A DNA stretch of 64,000 bases from Deltaproteobacteria bacterium (GCA_020852955.1 JADYZW010000047.1:88436-152435); one strand, 5' to 3'. Positions 34,518-43,712 are shown, numbered from the stretch's first letter. Program-made: numbers and translations. Notes: generated by a model from the letters alone, not told the origin.

Positions 34518-35387
34518 ATGCTCGTCTCCATCGATGGTCGTCTGGTCCCGCGCGCCGAAGCGCGCGTCTCGGTCTTCGATCACGGCCTGCTCTACGGCGA
34601 CGGCGTGTTCGAGGGCATCCGCGTCTACGACCGCCGGATCTTCCGGCTCGACGCGCACCTCGCTCGGCTCGAAGCGTCGGCGCACGCGATCGGGCTCGCG
34701 CTGCCTATGGATCGCGCCGCGCTCACCGCCGCCGTCCGGGAGGCCGTCCGCGCGAACCGACAAGTCGACGGCTACATCCGCCTCGTGGTGACCCGCGGCG
34801 AGGGACCGCTCGGGCTCGATCCGGCCGCGTGTCCACACCCCACCGTCATCATCATCGTCGCCGACCTCGCCGTGTACCCCGCCGCGCGCTACGCCTCGGG
34901 CATCCGCGTCGTGACGGCGGCGACGCGGCAGGTGCCCGCGGCGAGCGTCGATCCGCGCATCAAATCGCTCAACTACCTGAAGAACGTGCTCGCGCGACTG
35001 GAAGCGCACCAGGCCGGCGCCGCCGAAGCGTTGATGCTGAACCCTGAGGGATTCGTCGCGGAGTGCACGGCCGACAACGTCTTCGCCGTACACGGCAGAC
35101 GGATCCTGACGCCGCCCGCGACCGACGGCGCCCTCGACGGCATCACGGCGGGCGTGGTCCGCGACCTCGCCCGCGCGGCGGGCTTCGAATGGGACGAGCG
35201 CCGGCTCGCGCGCTACGACCTCTACGTGGCCGACGAGTGCTTCCTCACCGGCACGGGCGCCGAGATCATCCCGGTCGTGTCACTCGACGGCCGGCGCATC
35301 GGCGCCGGCGCGCCGGGGCCGGTCACCGGACGTCTGTCCGCGGCCTTCCACGCGCTCGCCGCGCACGAGGGCGATCCCGCCTTCTGA
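34518..35387 (+). CDS. Class IV PLP aminotransferase, IlvE/DAAT type
   Basis: A 289-residue fold-type IV PLP enzyme. It opens IDGRLVPRAEARVSVFDHGLLYGDGVFEGIRVYDRRIF, has the PLP lysine in IKSLNYLKNVLAR (Lys149) and the later blocks EGFVAECTADNVFAVHG, DGITAGVVRDLA and DECFLTGTGAEIIPV. The group includes branched-chain aminotransferase (IlvE), D-amino acid aminotransferase and aminodeoxychorismate lyase, and the pattern is closest to short IlvE-type members. It starts 1 nt after the TrmB stop, so the two are cotranscribed. The substrate specificity is not decided by sequence. Confidence 0.88.
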   Translation: MLVSIDGRLVPRAEARVSVFDHGLLYGDGVFEGIRVYDRRIFRLDAHLARLEASAHAIGLALPMDRAALTAAVREAVRANRQVDGYIRLVVTRGEGPLGLDPAACPHPTVIIIVADLAVYPAARYASGIRVVTAATRQVPAASVDPRIKSLNYLKNVLARLEAHQAGAAEALMLNPEGFVAECTADNVFAVHGRRILTPPATDGALDGITAGVVRDLARAAGFEWDERRLARYDLYVADECFLTGTGAEIIPVVSLDGRRIGAGAPGPVTGRLSAAFHALAAHEGDPAF

Positions 35388-35453
35388 GCGCGGCGTCGCC
35401 CGCGTTGCCCCGGCGCCTCCCCGTGGCCGCGAATCCGCCCGGCGCCGATCGGG

Positions 35454-35729
35454 TCAGTTGCCCCCGCTCAGCTCTTCACGGCGGGCGCGGCGCTCGAGCA
35501 TCTCGTCGAGTTCGTCGATCGAGATCGCCGAAGCCAGCACGTACTCCGCGGGAAGAGCACGGTAGGGAAGCACGACCTCGATCTCTCCCGGACGACGCAA
35601 CGCCGGCAGGTGCCGCCGTGCGAGCCCGATGTCCCAGAAGTAGTACGGCGGCGGGATCTCGCCGTCGTACGCGCTCGCCAGCTCCTTCTCGAGATCGCGT
35701 GGTACGTGCCGCCCAAGACCGGACACCAT
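35454..35729 (-). CDS. Small hypothetical protein
   Basis: A 91-residue protein starting at ATG 35729, with AGGAGG about 9 nt upstream. The sequence (MVSGLGRHVPRDLEKELASA, YDGEIPPPYYFWDIGLARRHLPALRRPGEIEVVLPYRALPAEYVLASAISIDELDEMLERRARREELSG) has no signal peptide or membrane segment and ends in a charged helix. The ribosome site argues that it is real; the much longer open frame upstream is antisense to the glycosyltransferase. Function unknown. Confidence 0.5.
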   Translation of the reverse strand: MVSGLGRHVPRDLEKELASAYDGEIPPPYYFWDIGLARRHLPALRRPGEIEVVLPYRALPAEYVLASAISIDELDEMLERRARREELSGGN

Positions 35730-35817
35730 CGTCGTGCGCCTCCTGCTCACGGAATTAGGCGCGCCCTCCCCACTCCGCGACAAGCACCTCTGATCCCCAC
35801 ACGGCTGGGAAAAAATC

Positions 35818-35873
35818 CCTAGGGAAGCTCTGCACAGATCGCTCGGACGCGATCTGTGCAGAGCTTCCCTAGG
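35818..35873. repeat. Perfect 25-bp inverted repeat with 6-base loop
   Basis: Arms at 35818-35842 (CCTAGGGAAGC...) and 35849-35873 are exact reverse complements, separated by TCGGAC. It lies in the 192-base gap between the divergent small gene and the GT39 gene. No T tract follows on either strand. A 25-bp perfect stem is longer than usual terminators. A MITE or REP-type dispersed element or a strong double-stranded RNA/DNA cruciform are alternatives; no second copy was noticed in this window. Confidence 0.75.
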
Positions 35874-35921
35874 CGCCGCGTCCCCGCCCGCGGCGAGCGA
35901 CGTGGACGCCCCCGAAGTCCC

Positions 35922-37664
35922 GTGGTACGCCTCGCGCGGCTCGTGCACGCCCCTTTCCTCTCGCGCCGCCGGGCACCCGTGGCCGGAGGCGCTCTCGTCC
36001 TGGTCGCCGTCGTCGCGCTCGCGTTCTTCGTGGACCTCGGACGGCCGGCGTTCTGGGATCCGGGCGAGAGCCGCTACGCCGAGACCGTGCGCGAGATGCG
36101 CGCGACCGGCAACTGGATCGCGCCGACGCTGGCGTTCGCTCGTTACTACGACAAGCCGCCTCCGTACTTCTGGGTCTTGGCCGGCTCGTTCGCCGCGTTC
36201 GGCCGGACGGAATGGGCGGCGCGCCTGCCGTCGGCCGCGGCTGCAGTGGCGACGATCGCGCTCACGGTCGCCTTCGCGTGGTCGCGCGTCGGCCCGCGCG
36301 CCGCGCTCGGCGCCGGCGTGGTGCTCGCGACGACGGCGCAGGTCGTCGCGCTCGGCCGGTCGGTCCGGATGGACATGCTGTTGACCTTCCTCACCAGCGT
36401 GACCCTGCTGCAGAGCTTCCGGCTCCTCGGCGCCGACGCCCGACCGGCCTCGCGCCCGTACCCGTCGGCGACGTGGCCGCTCTACGCGGCGACGGCGCTC
36501 GGCATCCTGGTGAAGGGGCCCGTCGGCCTCCTGCTGCCGCTCCTCGTGGTCGGCGCGTTCGTGCTCGTGACCCGTCCGCCGCTCCGTCTCGCGCGATTCC
36601 GCCCGGGCGCCGCATCGATCGTCGCGATCGTCGGCCTCGTCGCATGGTACGTCGTCCAGGCCGTCTACGTTCCCGACTACCTCTGGACCTTTCTCTGGCA
36701 GCACAACCTCGGCCGCTTCGTCGGCCGCGCGCTCGCGGGGCACGCGGAGCCGATATGGTTCTACGCTTGGATCCTGCCGGTCACCTTCCTGCCGTGGACC
36801 CTGTTTCTGCCCGGCGCTGTCCGGCGCGCGCTCGTCTGCGCCCGACGCGGCGACCGGCTCGCGGCGTTCCTCCTCCTCTGGTGCGCGCTGCCGTTCGTCT
36901 TCTTCAGCCTGTCGCGCGCGAAACTCGCGACGTACCTCCTGCCGATCGCCCCCGCGTTGGCCTTGATCATCGCGATCTACCTCGACCGCGTGCGGCGAGC
37001 TCCCGCGGCGACGCGTGCCCGCGCGCTCGCCGCCCCCGCGTTGGTCTGGTCGGCCGCCCTGGCGATCGTCGCGGTCGGCGCGCCGATCGGCACGGCGCTC
37101 ACGCACCCGAGCTATGCGCGCGCGGCGCTCGCGGCGCTGCCCCTCGCGGTGTTCGGCGCGGCCGGGTGGCAGGTCCGCCGCCACGCCGCCTGGCGCGCCG
37201 TCCCGGCCCTGATCGCAGCCGGAATGCTCACCCTGCAGGTCCTCTTCTTCCGCGTCGGCGCCCCGATCGTGGACGATTTCGCGAGCCTCCGCGAGGCGGC
37301 CCGGGCGGCGGACGCGCTCCCGGCGGACGCGCTCGTGTTCGCGTACAAGACCCGCGGCCATTCGTTCACCTACTACGGCGGCCGCCGCCTGCTGCGCGTC
37401 CGCTCGCCCATCGACGTCGCGAGGGCGCTCGGCCGCGGGGCGCCGACGGCGGCGCTCGTGAAGGTCCGTCATCTCGAGGCGATCGGCGCGCACCTGACGC
37501 GGCCGGCGTACGTCTGGTGGCGGAGCCCGTCGGGCCGGGCGCTCCTCGCCAACGTGCCGACGCCGGACGGCTCCGGCGTGCCGCTCGCCGTCCCGGACGC
37601 GCCCGCGGCGGACGACACCCCCCAGCGGTCGGGCGCCGGGCCCGGCGCCGAAGGGGCGCTTTGA
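35922..37664 (+). CDS. Glycosyltransferase family 39 (ArnT/PMT-like) membrane protein
   Basis: A roughly 580-residue polytopic membrane glycosyltransferase. A first helix (AGGALVLVAVVALAFFVDL) is followed by the catalytic periplasmic loop WDPGESRYAETVREMRATGNWIAPTLAF, RYYDKPPPYFWVLAGSF, then about ten further helices. This matches the ArnT group that transfers lipid-linked sugars such as aminoarabinose to lipid A, or other dolichyl/undecaprenyl-phosphate-sugar enzymes. The start is uncertain: GTG 35922 or 35943 are likely, while the frame is open from 35856 into the inverted repeat. The acceptor is unknown. Confidence 0.83.
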   Translation: MVRLARLVHAPFLSRRRAPVAGGALVLVAVVALAFFVDLGRPAFWDPGESRYAETVREMRATGNWIAPTLAFARYYDKPPPYFWVLAGSFAAFGRTEWAARLPSAAAAVATIALTVAFAWSRVGPRAALGAGVVLATTAQVVALGRSVRMDMLLTFLTSVTLLQSFRLLGADARPASRPYPSATWPLYAATALGILVKGPVGLLLPLLVVGAFVLVTRPPLRLARFRPGAASIVAIVGLVAWYVVQAVYVPDYLWTFLWQHNLGRFVGRALAGHAEPIWFYAWILPVTFLPWTLFLPGAVRRALVCARRGDRLAAFLLLWCALPFVFFSLSRAKLATYLLPIAPALALIIAIYLDRVRRAPAATRARALAAPALVWSAALAIVAVGAPIGTALTHPSYARAALAALPLAVFGAAGWQVRRHAAWRAVPALIAAGMLTLQVLFFRVGAPIVDDFASLREAARAADALPADALVFAYKTRGHSFTYYGGRRLLRVRSPIDVARALGRGAPTAALVKVRHLEAIGAHLTRPAYVWWRSPSGRALLANVPTPDGSGVPLAVPDAPAADDTPQRSGAGPGAEGAL

Positions 37665-37689
37665 CGCACCGAGACGACGCGGCTAGAGT
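37661..37689 (+). promoter_or_regulatory. Leaderless promoter of the DUF4912-GH57 pair
   Basis: TTGACG (37661-37666) and TAGAGT (37684-37689) are 17 bases apart; 6 nt separate the -10 from the GTG at 37696. The TGA stop of the upstream gene (37662-37664) lies inside the -35 hexamer. Confidence 0.5.
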
Positions 37690-37695
37690 CGCGTC

Positions 37696-38613
37696 GTGAC
37701 TCGGGTTCCAAGCGACCGCCCCGTGAAGCTCGAGGCGATTGCCGTCGCCGAGCGATTGGCGGGGACGGTCCGCCGTCAACTGTTGGCGGTCGCGCAAGCG
37801 AGTCTCCGCATGGTCCGCGAGCTCCTCGCCCAGCTTCCGGACGACGGACCCGCGCGCGCGACCCGATCGGCGGCGGGTGAACCGGTCGCGACCGCGGCGC
37901 CCGCCGCCGCCGCGCCAACGCCTTCCGCGCCGACCCCGGCGGCGGACCTCCTGCGGGCGAGCGGTAGGCTGCCGGCGTCCTACGGAAGCGATCGCCTGGT
38001 ACTCCTCGCGCGCGATCCGCATTGTCTCTACGCGTACTGGGACGTATCGCGCGACCGTGACGAGGCGGTCCGGGCCGAGGCGGCCGGGGGCCAGCTCCGC
38101 CTGGTGCTGCGCACCTACGACGTCACCCGGATCGCGTTCGACGGCGAGCCGCCGCGGCGCTTCCAGGATTTCGCGGTCGGCGGAATCGCGCGCTCGCTCT
38201 ACGCGTACGTCGGCACGCCGGCGGCGTGCTTCGTCGCCGAGGTCGGCTACCTCCGGCCCGACGGCGCCTTCTTCCCGCTGGCGCGCTCCCTTCCGGCGTG
38301 GACGCCGCGCACCGACCAACCCGGAACGGCTCCGGGGCGCTGGATGACCGTCGGGTGGAGCGAGCGCCGCGGCGCCGGCGAGGTCGTCCCGGGCGACGCG
38401 ACGGCGGGCCCGGCACCGACACCGGCCGAGGCCCGGCCGGCGCCGGTCGCCCCCTCCGAAACGCCGCCTACGAACGTCGTCCGCGCGGCGCCCTCGTCCT
38501 GGACCGGAACGGCGCCAAGCGCCGCGCAGCGCGGCAGCTGGAGCCTCGTGCGCGGCGGCCTCGCCAGCCCGACGACCGTCGACGCGCCGCCCGCGATCCG
38601 CTCCCAGCGCTGA
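37696..38613 (+). CDS. DUF4912 protein next to a GH57 branching enzyme
   Basis: A 305-residue protein. Residues about 1-95 are an Ala/Pro-rich helical lead; residues about 96-205 are the DUF4912 domain (LPASYGSDRLVLLARDPHCLYAYWDVSRDRDEAV, FVGGIARSLYAYVGTPAACFVAEVGYLRPDGAFFPLARS); the rest is a Pro/Ala-rich, low-complexity tail. DUF4912 genes commonly precede GH57 alpha-glucan branching enzymes, as here, and are probably a carbohydrate-binding accessory (inference). The GTG start follows a promoter by 6 nt. The stop and the next start overlap by one base (TGATG). Confidence 0.85.
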   Translation: MTRVPSDRPVKLEAIAVAERLAGTVRRQLLAVAQASLRMVRELLAQLPDDGPARATRSAAGEPVATAAPAAAAPTPSAPTPAADLLRASGRLPASYGSDRLVLLARDPHCLYAYWDVSRDRDEAVRAEAAGGQLRLVLRTYDVTRIAFDGEPPRRFQDFAVGGIARSLYAYVGTPAACFVAEVGYLRPDGAFFPLARSLPAWTPRTDQPGTAPGRWMTVGWSERRGAGEVVPGDATAGPAPTPAEARPAPVAPSETPPTNVVRAAPSSWTGTAPSAAQRGSWSLVRGGLASPTTVDAPPAIRSQR

Positions 38614-40196
38614 TGGCGGCCGAGCCCGGCCTGCTGGCCCTGGTCCTGCAGGCGCACCTTCCGTGGGTCCGCCATCCCGAATACGAGTCCTTCCTCGAAG
38701 AAGATTGGCTCTTCGAGGCGATCACCGAGACCTACCTCCCGCTGCTCGGAGCCTTCGAGCGGCTCAGCGACGACGGGATCCCGTACCGGGTCACGATCTC
38801 GCTCTCGCCGCCGCTCCTCAACATGCTCGCCGACCCGCTCCTGCAGACGCGCTACGAGCGCTACCTCGAGCAGCGCATCGGACTCGCCGAGCGCGAGGTC
38901 GCACGCACGCGCCGCGACCCGAGCTTCGGGCCGCTCGCGCGTCACTACCTGACGGCGTTCCGGCAGGCGCACGAAGCCTACACGAGCCGCTACCGGCGCA
39001 ACCTGATCGCCGGCTTCGCCGCCCTCGCCGACACGGACAGCGTGCGCCTCATGACCTCGGCGGCGACCCACGGCTGTCTGCCGCTCCTCGCCGTGAACGA
39101 GCCGGCGGTGCGCATGCAGGTGGCGCTCGGCATGAGCGAGTTCCGCCGCTTCTTCGGCCGCTCCGCGTCGGGCTTCTGGCTGCCCGAGTGCGCCTACTAC
39201 GCGGGGCTCGACCGCATCCTCGCCGACGCCGGCGTGCGCTACGCCTGCGTCGACTCGCACGCTATCGAGCTCGCGTCGTCACCGCCGGTCTACGGCGTCT
39301 ACGCGCCCATCTTCTGCCCGGCGGGCGTCGCCGCCTTCGGCCGTGACGCGGAGTGCGCGCGCCAGGTGTGGAGCTCCGTCGAGGGCTACCCCGGCGACTT
39401 CGACTACCGGGAGTTCTACCGCGACATCGGCTTCGACCTGCCGCTCGAGGACCTCCGTCCGTTCGTGCCCGAAAGCGGCGCGCGGGCCTACACCGGGATC
39501 AAGTACTACCGCGTGACCGGCACGAGCGATCACAAGGAGCCCTACAACCCCGAATGGGCGCGGGCGAAGGCGGAGCTCCACGCGACGCACTTCGTCGAGA
39601 GCCGCGCGCGGCAGGTGGCCCGGCTGCAGGGTGCGTCGGGACGCGCGCCCCTCCTCACCGCGCCCTTCGACGCGGAGCTCTTCGGCCACTGGTGGTACGA
39701 GGGCCCGACGTGGCTCGACTTCCTCTGCCGCCGCGTCGCCGCGCAGGACGCCTTCCGACTGACGACGCTCGACGAGTACCTCGACGCGCACCCGACCCAC
39801 CAGGTCGCCGAGCCGAACACCAGCTCGTGGGGCTTCAAGGGCTACCACGAGGTCTGGCTGTCCGACGCGAACGACTGGATCTACGGCCACCTGCACCATG
39901 CCGCCGATCGCATGGTCGCGCTGGCGCGTCGCCACCCGGACGCGCGCGGGCTCGCCAAGCGCGCGCTCGATCAAGCGGCGCGCGAGCTCCTGCTGGCGCA
40001 AGCGAGCGATTGGGCGTTCATCATCGCGCGCGGAACGGTCGTCGACTACGCCGTCCGGCGGACAACCGAGCACCTCGAGCGTTTCGGACGCCTTGCCGAC
40101 GAGATCGAGCGCGGACCGATCGACGAGCGCCGGCTCGTCGCGATCGAGACGGCCGACAACCTCTTCCCGACGCTCGACGCCGGCCGCTACGCCTGA
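38613..40196 (+). CDS. GH57 1,4-alpha-glucan branching enzyme
   Basis: A 527-residue GH57 (DUF1957-type) enzyme that introduces alpha-1,6 branches into glycogen-like glucan in the cytoplasm. The N-terminal LVLQAHLPWVRHPEYESFLEEDWLFEAI is the family's opening. The catalytic nucleophile is Glu192 in GFWLPECAYY and the acid/base is Asp353 in TAPFDAELFGHWW. All conserved blocks seem intact and the length is typical. It shares one base with the DUF4912 stop, so the two are translationally coupled. It ends in a 10-base convergent overlap with an MMPL gene. Confidence 0.93.
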   Translation: MAAEPGLLALVLQAHLPWVRHPEYESFLEEDWLFEAITETYLPLLGAFERLSDDGIPYRVTISLSPPLLNMLADPLLQTRYERYLEQRIGLAEREVARTRRDPSFGPLARHYLTAFRQAHEAYTSRYRRNLIAGFAALADTDSVRLMTSAATHGCLPLLAVNEPAVRMQVALGMSEFRRFFGRSASGFWLPECAYYAGLDRILADAGVRYACVDSHAIELASSPPVYGVYAPIFCPAGVAAFGRDAECARQVWSSVEGYPGDFDYREFYRDIGFDLPLEDLRPFVPESGARAYTGIKYYRVTGTSDHKEPYNPEWARAKAELHATHFVESRARQVARLQGASGRAPLLTAPFDAELFGHWWYEGPTWLDFLCRRVAAQDAFRLTTLDEYLDAHPTHQVAEPNTSSWGFKGYHEVWLSDANDWIYGHLHHAADRMVALARRHPDARGLAKRALDQAARELLLAQASDWAFIIARGTVVDYAVRRTTEHLERFGRLADEIERGPIDERRLVAIETADNLFPTLDAGRYA

Positions 40197-42598
40197 CGGC
40201 GCGCCCGCGGCGCCGCGAGCAGTCGGAGCCCGACCGGCACCAGCGTGAGCGCCATCACGAGTCCGACCGCGCTGCCGAGAGCGCCCGCGAGCCCGAGGTC
40301 GCGCAGGCCGTCGAACTCCGCGAACACGAGCGCCCCGAATCCCGCGGCGGTCGTGAGCGCCGTCGCGGCGATCGGCGGCCCCTCGTCGCGGAGCGTCGCC
40401 GCGATGTCGTCGGGCTCGTCGCTCGCGCCCGCGCGGTGGAGAAGGAACATGCCCTCGTCGACCGTGATGCCGAGCAGCACCGGCAGCACCAGCGCCGAGT
40501 ACGCGTGGAGTGGGATGCCCGCGAAGCGGAAGAGCGTCAGCACCGCGGCGACCTCGCCGAGCACGACGACCGCCGCGATCGCCACGTCGCGGGGACGGCG
40601 GAGCGCCGCCGCGAGAGCGAGCACGACGCACAGCGCCGCGACCAACCCGATGCGCGGCAGATCGCGACGCAGCGTCTCGCGGAGATTTTTCTCGAGGCGT
40701 CCATAGCCCGTGAAGACCGCCGTCGGCTCGACGGCGTGCACGGCTGTCTCGAGCCGCGAAACCGCGTCGGTGCCGCCGCGCGGCTGCACGTAGATCGCGA
40801 GCAGCGTCTCGTCGTCGTCGACCGCGAGATAGCGGGACAGCAGGATGGCCGACGGAGTCGCCTCGAGCGCGGGGAGGTCGAGCAGGTCCCGCGGGGGCCG
40901 TCGCATCGCCGCGAGGACGGAGCCGAACCGATCGGCGACGAATCCGCTCTCGCGCAGCGCCCGTTCGAGCTCCCCGGCCTTCGCCGGAAGGTCGAGCGCG
41001 TCGCGCTCGGCCAGGCGCGCCGCCTGCGTCGCGAGCGCCGGCGCCAGGGTGGTGAGCGCGTCGATCGCCTCCGCCTCGGGCGCCGCCGCCAGCGTCTCGA
41101 CCACGCGATCGGCGCGGGCGCGCGCCGCCGCGGGGTCGCGATCGGCGACCATAACGATCACCTGCCCCGGGCGGCCGCCGAACGTCTGGTAGATCTCCTC
41201 CTGCACCCGGAGCGGCGCGAGCGTGCCCGCCCGGATGCCGACGATCGCCGCGGCGAGCGGCGGCGGCCCGAGGACCGCCACCCCGACGATCGGCGCGAGG
41301 GCCGCCACCGCGGTGACGAGCGCGCGGCGGCGCGTGCCGGCGAGCCACGCGAACAGCCGCGTCCACCGCGCCGGCGGCGCAGCGGGCGGCGCGCCGCGCT
41401 CGAGCCAGCGCCCGACCTCCGGCGTCACGAGGACGATCGCAATCGCGGTCAGCACCTCGCCCGCGGCGCAGAGCACTCCGAGCTGGCGAACCGCACGGAT
41501 CTCCGAGAGCCCGAGCGCCGCGAAGGCGGCGGCGGCGGTCACGGCCGCGAGCAGCACGGCGCGCGCGGTGGCACGCCGTGCGGCGGCGGCGGCGGCGCGC
41601 GCGTCGAGGCCGGCGCGCCGCGCCGCGAGGAGCGCGGCGTACACGTGCACGCCCGTATCCACGCCCACGCCGACGACGACCGACGTGAAGGCGACCGCGA
41701 TCGCGGAGAGGCCCCCCGGCAGCGCCGAGGCGAGCGCCGCCGTCCAGAGGGTCCCGAGAAGCAGCGGCGGCAGCACCGCTGCGAGCGCACGGACGCGCCG
41801 GAAGATCGCCACGAATACCCCCGACGCCAGCACCGTCGCGATCGGTCCCGAGCGCATCAGGTCGCCCGTGATCATCGTCTCGGTCGCAGCGGCGATCGCG
41901 TGGCCGCCGGTGTCGCCGATCTCGACGCCCGGATGCGCGGCGCGGAGCGGATCGAGCACCGCCGCCATGTCGTTCGCGAAGGCGCGCGCGTCGGCCGAGA
42001 CGAGCGCCTGCCCGCGTCCCTTCACGAGGACGAGGCAGGTCCGCCCGCCGTCGTTCGTGAAGCGCCCGTCGGCCTGCGCGTGGAGCCCGCTCGCCGCCGA
42101 GGCGCTCTCGAAGGCGATCTGCGTCAGGCGGAGCGGGTCCTGCGCGACGAGCGCAGCGAGCGGTCCGCTGCCCGGAAGGGCCAGCAGCCGCCGGCTCTCG
42201 CGGAGCCGCGCCCGCATGCCGTCGGGCGTGAGCGCCGCCGCGAGACGCTCCCGGATCGCGGCGTTCGCGTGCCGCCACACGAGCCACGGGCTCGGCTGCT
42301 GCGAGGCGTCGATGCGGTCCACGGCGATCGCCATGCTCGGCCGCGCCGCGAGAGCCGCCGCGATCTCCGCACAGAGTCGGCGGTTCAGGTCCGGTTCGTC
42401 GCTGCGCACCATGACGGCGCCGAGATCCCCGCCACCGAAGGCGCGGACGTAGCGCCGGAGCGCGACGGCGTCGCCGCGATCCGGAAGCAGCGAGCCGACG
42501 TTGGGATCGAGTCGCAGCCGGCCGCTCACAACCCAGAGCGACGCGCCGGTCGCCGCCAGGAGCGCCGCCGCCGCCAGCGTACGCCCGCGACCGGTCAT
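40187..42598 (-). CDS. MMPL/RND-type lipid exporter
   Basis: An 803-residue inner-membrane exporter with two MMPL repeats, about 12 membrane helices and two periplasmic loops. The first half has VVGVGVDTGVHVYAALLAARR and the second half has LPVLLGITVDEGMFLLHRAG, both containing the acidic residues used for proton coupling. It resembles predicted exporters linked to aryl polyene, xanthomonadin and lipid synthesis. It is the last gene of a leftward run after exbB and exbD. The ATG at 42598 follows exbD by 54 nt. Confidence 0.85.
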   Translation of the reverse strand: MTGRGRTLAAAALLAATGASLWVVSGRLRLDPNVGSLLPDRGDAVALRRYVRAFGGGDLGAVMVRSDEPDLNRRLCAEIAAALAARPSMAIAVDRIDASQQPSPWLVWRHANAAIRERLAAALTPDGMRARLRESRRLLALPGSGPLAALVAQDPLRLTQIAFESASAASGLHAQADGRFTNDGGRTCLVLVKGRGQALVSADARAFANDMAAVLDPLRAAHPGVEIGDTGGHAIAAATETMITGDLMRSGPIATVLASGVFVAIFRRVRALAAVLPPLLLGTLWTAALASALPGGLSAIAVAFTSVVVGVGVDTGVHVYAALLAARRAGLDARAAAAAARRATARAVLLAAVTAAAAFAALGLSEIRAVRQLGVLCAAGEVLTAIAIVLVTPEVGRWLERGAPPAAPPARWTRLFAWLAGTRRRALVTAVAALAPIVGVAVLGPPPLAAAIVGIRAGTLAPLRVQEEIYQTFGGRPGQVIVMVADRDPAAARARADRVVETLAAAPEAEAIDALTTLAPALATQAARLAERDALDLPAKAGELERALRESGFVADRFGSVLAAMRRPPRDLLDLPALEATPSAILLSRYLAVDDDETLLAIYVQPRGGTDAVSRLETAVHAVEPTAVFTGYGRLEKNLRETLRRDLPRIGLVAALCVVLALAAALRRPRDVAIAAVVVLGEVAAVLTLFRFAGIPLHAYSALVLPVLLGITVDEGMFLLHRAGASDEPDDIAATLRDEGPPIAATALTTAAGFGALVFAEFDGLRDLGLAGALGSAVGLVMALTLVPVGLRLLAAPRARRQA

Positions 42599-42652
42599 CG
42601 CGGACCGCGACGCGCCGTCGACGCCTTCATGCCGCGCCCTTCCGCCGGCGAT

Positions 42653-43072
42653 CTACTTGCCGGGCGGCGCGGTCGCGATGGCGAGCCGGTCGGCGCCGGC
42701 CTCGCGGGCGATCGCCATCAGCTGCACGGCGTCCTCGAGGATGATGGTCCGGTCGCCGCGCAGGATGACGCCCTTGTCCTCGCGTGCGGCGAGCGCCTTG
42801 GCGAGCTCGTCGCGGAGCCTGGCGCGCTCGATCGTGACCCCGTTCAGCTCGATCGTGTGGTCGGCGGTGGCGGTGATCGTGAGCCCCGTCGTCTCGGGGC
42901 TGCCGCTCTGCGACGACGGCAACGACACCTTCGAGCCCTGCTGCATCATCGCCGTGCTCGTCACCATGAAGATGATGAGGAGCACGAGAAAGATGTCGGT
43001 GAGCGGCGTGACGTTGATCTCGGCGACGATCGCCTCGTCGTCGCCGCCGTCACTGAGCAGCCGCGCTGCCAT
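42653..43072 (-). CDS. exbD: ExbD/TolR-type proton channel subunit
   Basis: A 139-residue single-pass protein. The N-terminal membrane helix NVTPLTDIFLVLLIIFMVTS contains the conserved Asp of ExbD/TolR that carries protons, followed by a periplasmic domain (TIELNGVTIERARLRDELAKALAARE, GDRTIILEDAVQLMAIAREAGA). With ExbB it forms a PMF-driven motor for TonB or TolA. Neither TonB nor TolA is nearby. The ATG at 43072 overlaps exbB by 23 bases. Pairing here with an MMPL exporter suggests a different energy client (inference). Confidence 0.9.
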   Translation of the reverse strand: MAARLLSDGGDDEAIVAEINVTPLTDIFLVLLIIFMVTSTAMMQQGSKVSLPSSQSGSPETTGLTITATADHTIELNGVTIERARLRDELAKALAAREDKGVILRGDRTIILEDAVQLMAIAREAGADRLAIATAPPGK

Positions 43073-43712
43073 ACGCTCGCGGCGCCGTCCGTTCGGACGT
43101 GCGCAGTCGGAGGAGCAAATCGTCGCTGCGTTCCCGGAGATCGGCGCTCTCGTTCCCGATCCGGACCATGAAGGCATTGTACGCGAAGATCGCGAGCACG
43201 CCGACCAGGAGGCCCGCGGCGGTCGCGATGAGGGCCTCGGAGATGCCCGCGGCGACCACCGCGAAGCCGCCCGAGCCCGTGGCCGCCATGTTCTCGAAGG
43301 CCCGGATGATGCCGACGACCGTTCCGAGCAGGCCGATGAAGGGCGCCAAGCTGCCGATCGTCCCGAGCAGCCAGACGTAGCGTTTGAGGGAGCGCGTCGC
43401 GGCGCTCACCTGCCGGGCCGCGACGTGCAGACGCGTGTCCTCGTCGGCGTCGGTCACCGACAGCACGCCGCGGTACACCAGTCCGAGGAGCGAATCGTCG
43501 CGCCGGGTGACGGCGACGACCTCCGAGACCCCGCCCTCCTGCCACGCTTCGAGCGCGGCGCGGTGGAAGCGCTCCGAGCGCCGCGCGGCCGACGACAGCG
43601 CCCACAGGCGTTCGGCGATGACCGCGACGCTCACCACCGAGCAGAGCGCCAGGGGAGCCATCACGATCCCGCCCTGACGCACGAGATCGAAGACCCCGGC
43701 CTCGCCGATCAT
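43050..43712 (-). CDS. exbB: ExbB/TolQ-type proton channel protein
   Basis: A 220-residue MotA/TolQ/ExbB family protein with three membrane helices: about 14-34 (MAPLALCSVVSVAVIAERLW), LLGTIGSLAPFIGLLGTVVGII and AAGLLVGVLAIFAYNAFMV. The conserved block PFIGLLGTVVGIIRAF is typical. ATG 43712 is used; a TTG at 43748 is also in frame with a GGAG only 4 nt before it. It overlaps exbD by 23 bases. It lies 61 nt downstream of secF. Confidence 0.9.
   Translation of the reverse strand: MIGEAGVFDLVRQGGIVMAPLALCSVVSVAVIAERLWALSSAARRSERFHRAALEAWQEGGVSEVVAVTRRDDSLLGLVYRGVLSVTDADEDTRLHVAARQVSAATRSLKRYVWLLGTIGSLAPFIGLLGTVVGIIRAFENMAATGSGGFAVVAAGISEALIATAAGLLVGVLAIFAYNAFMVRIGNESADLRERSDDLLLRLRTSERTAPRAYGSAAAQ

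Noticed and set aside
39353..43171. 1272-codon plus-strand frame overlapping GH57, MMPL and exbD
   Set aside because: It spans several well-supported genes in other frames and is Arg/Glu-rich nonsense.
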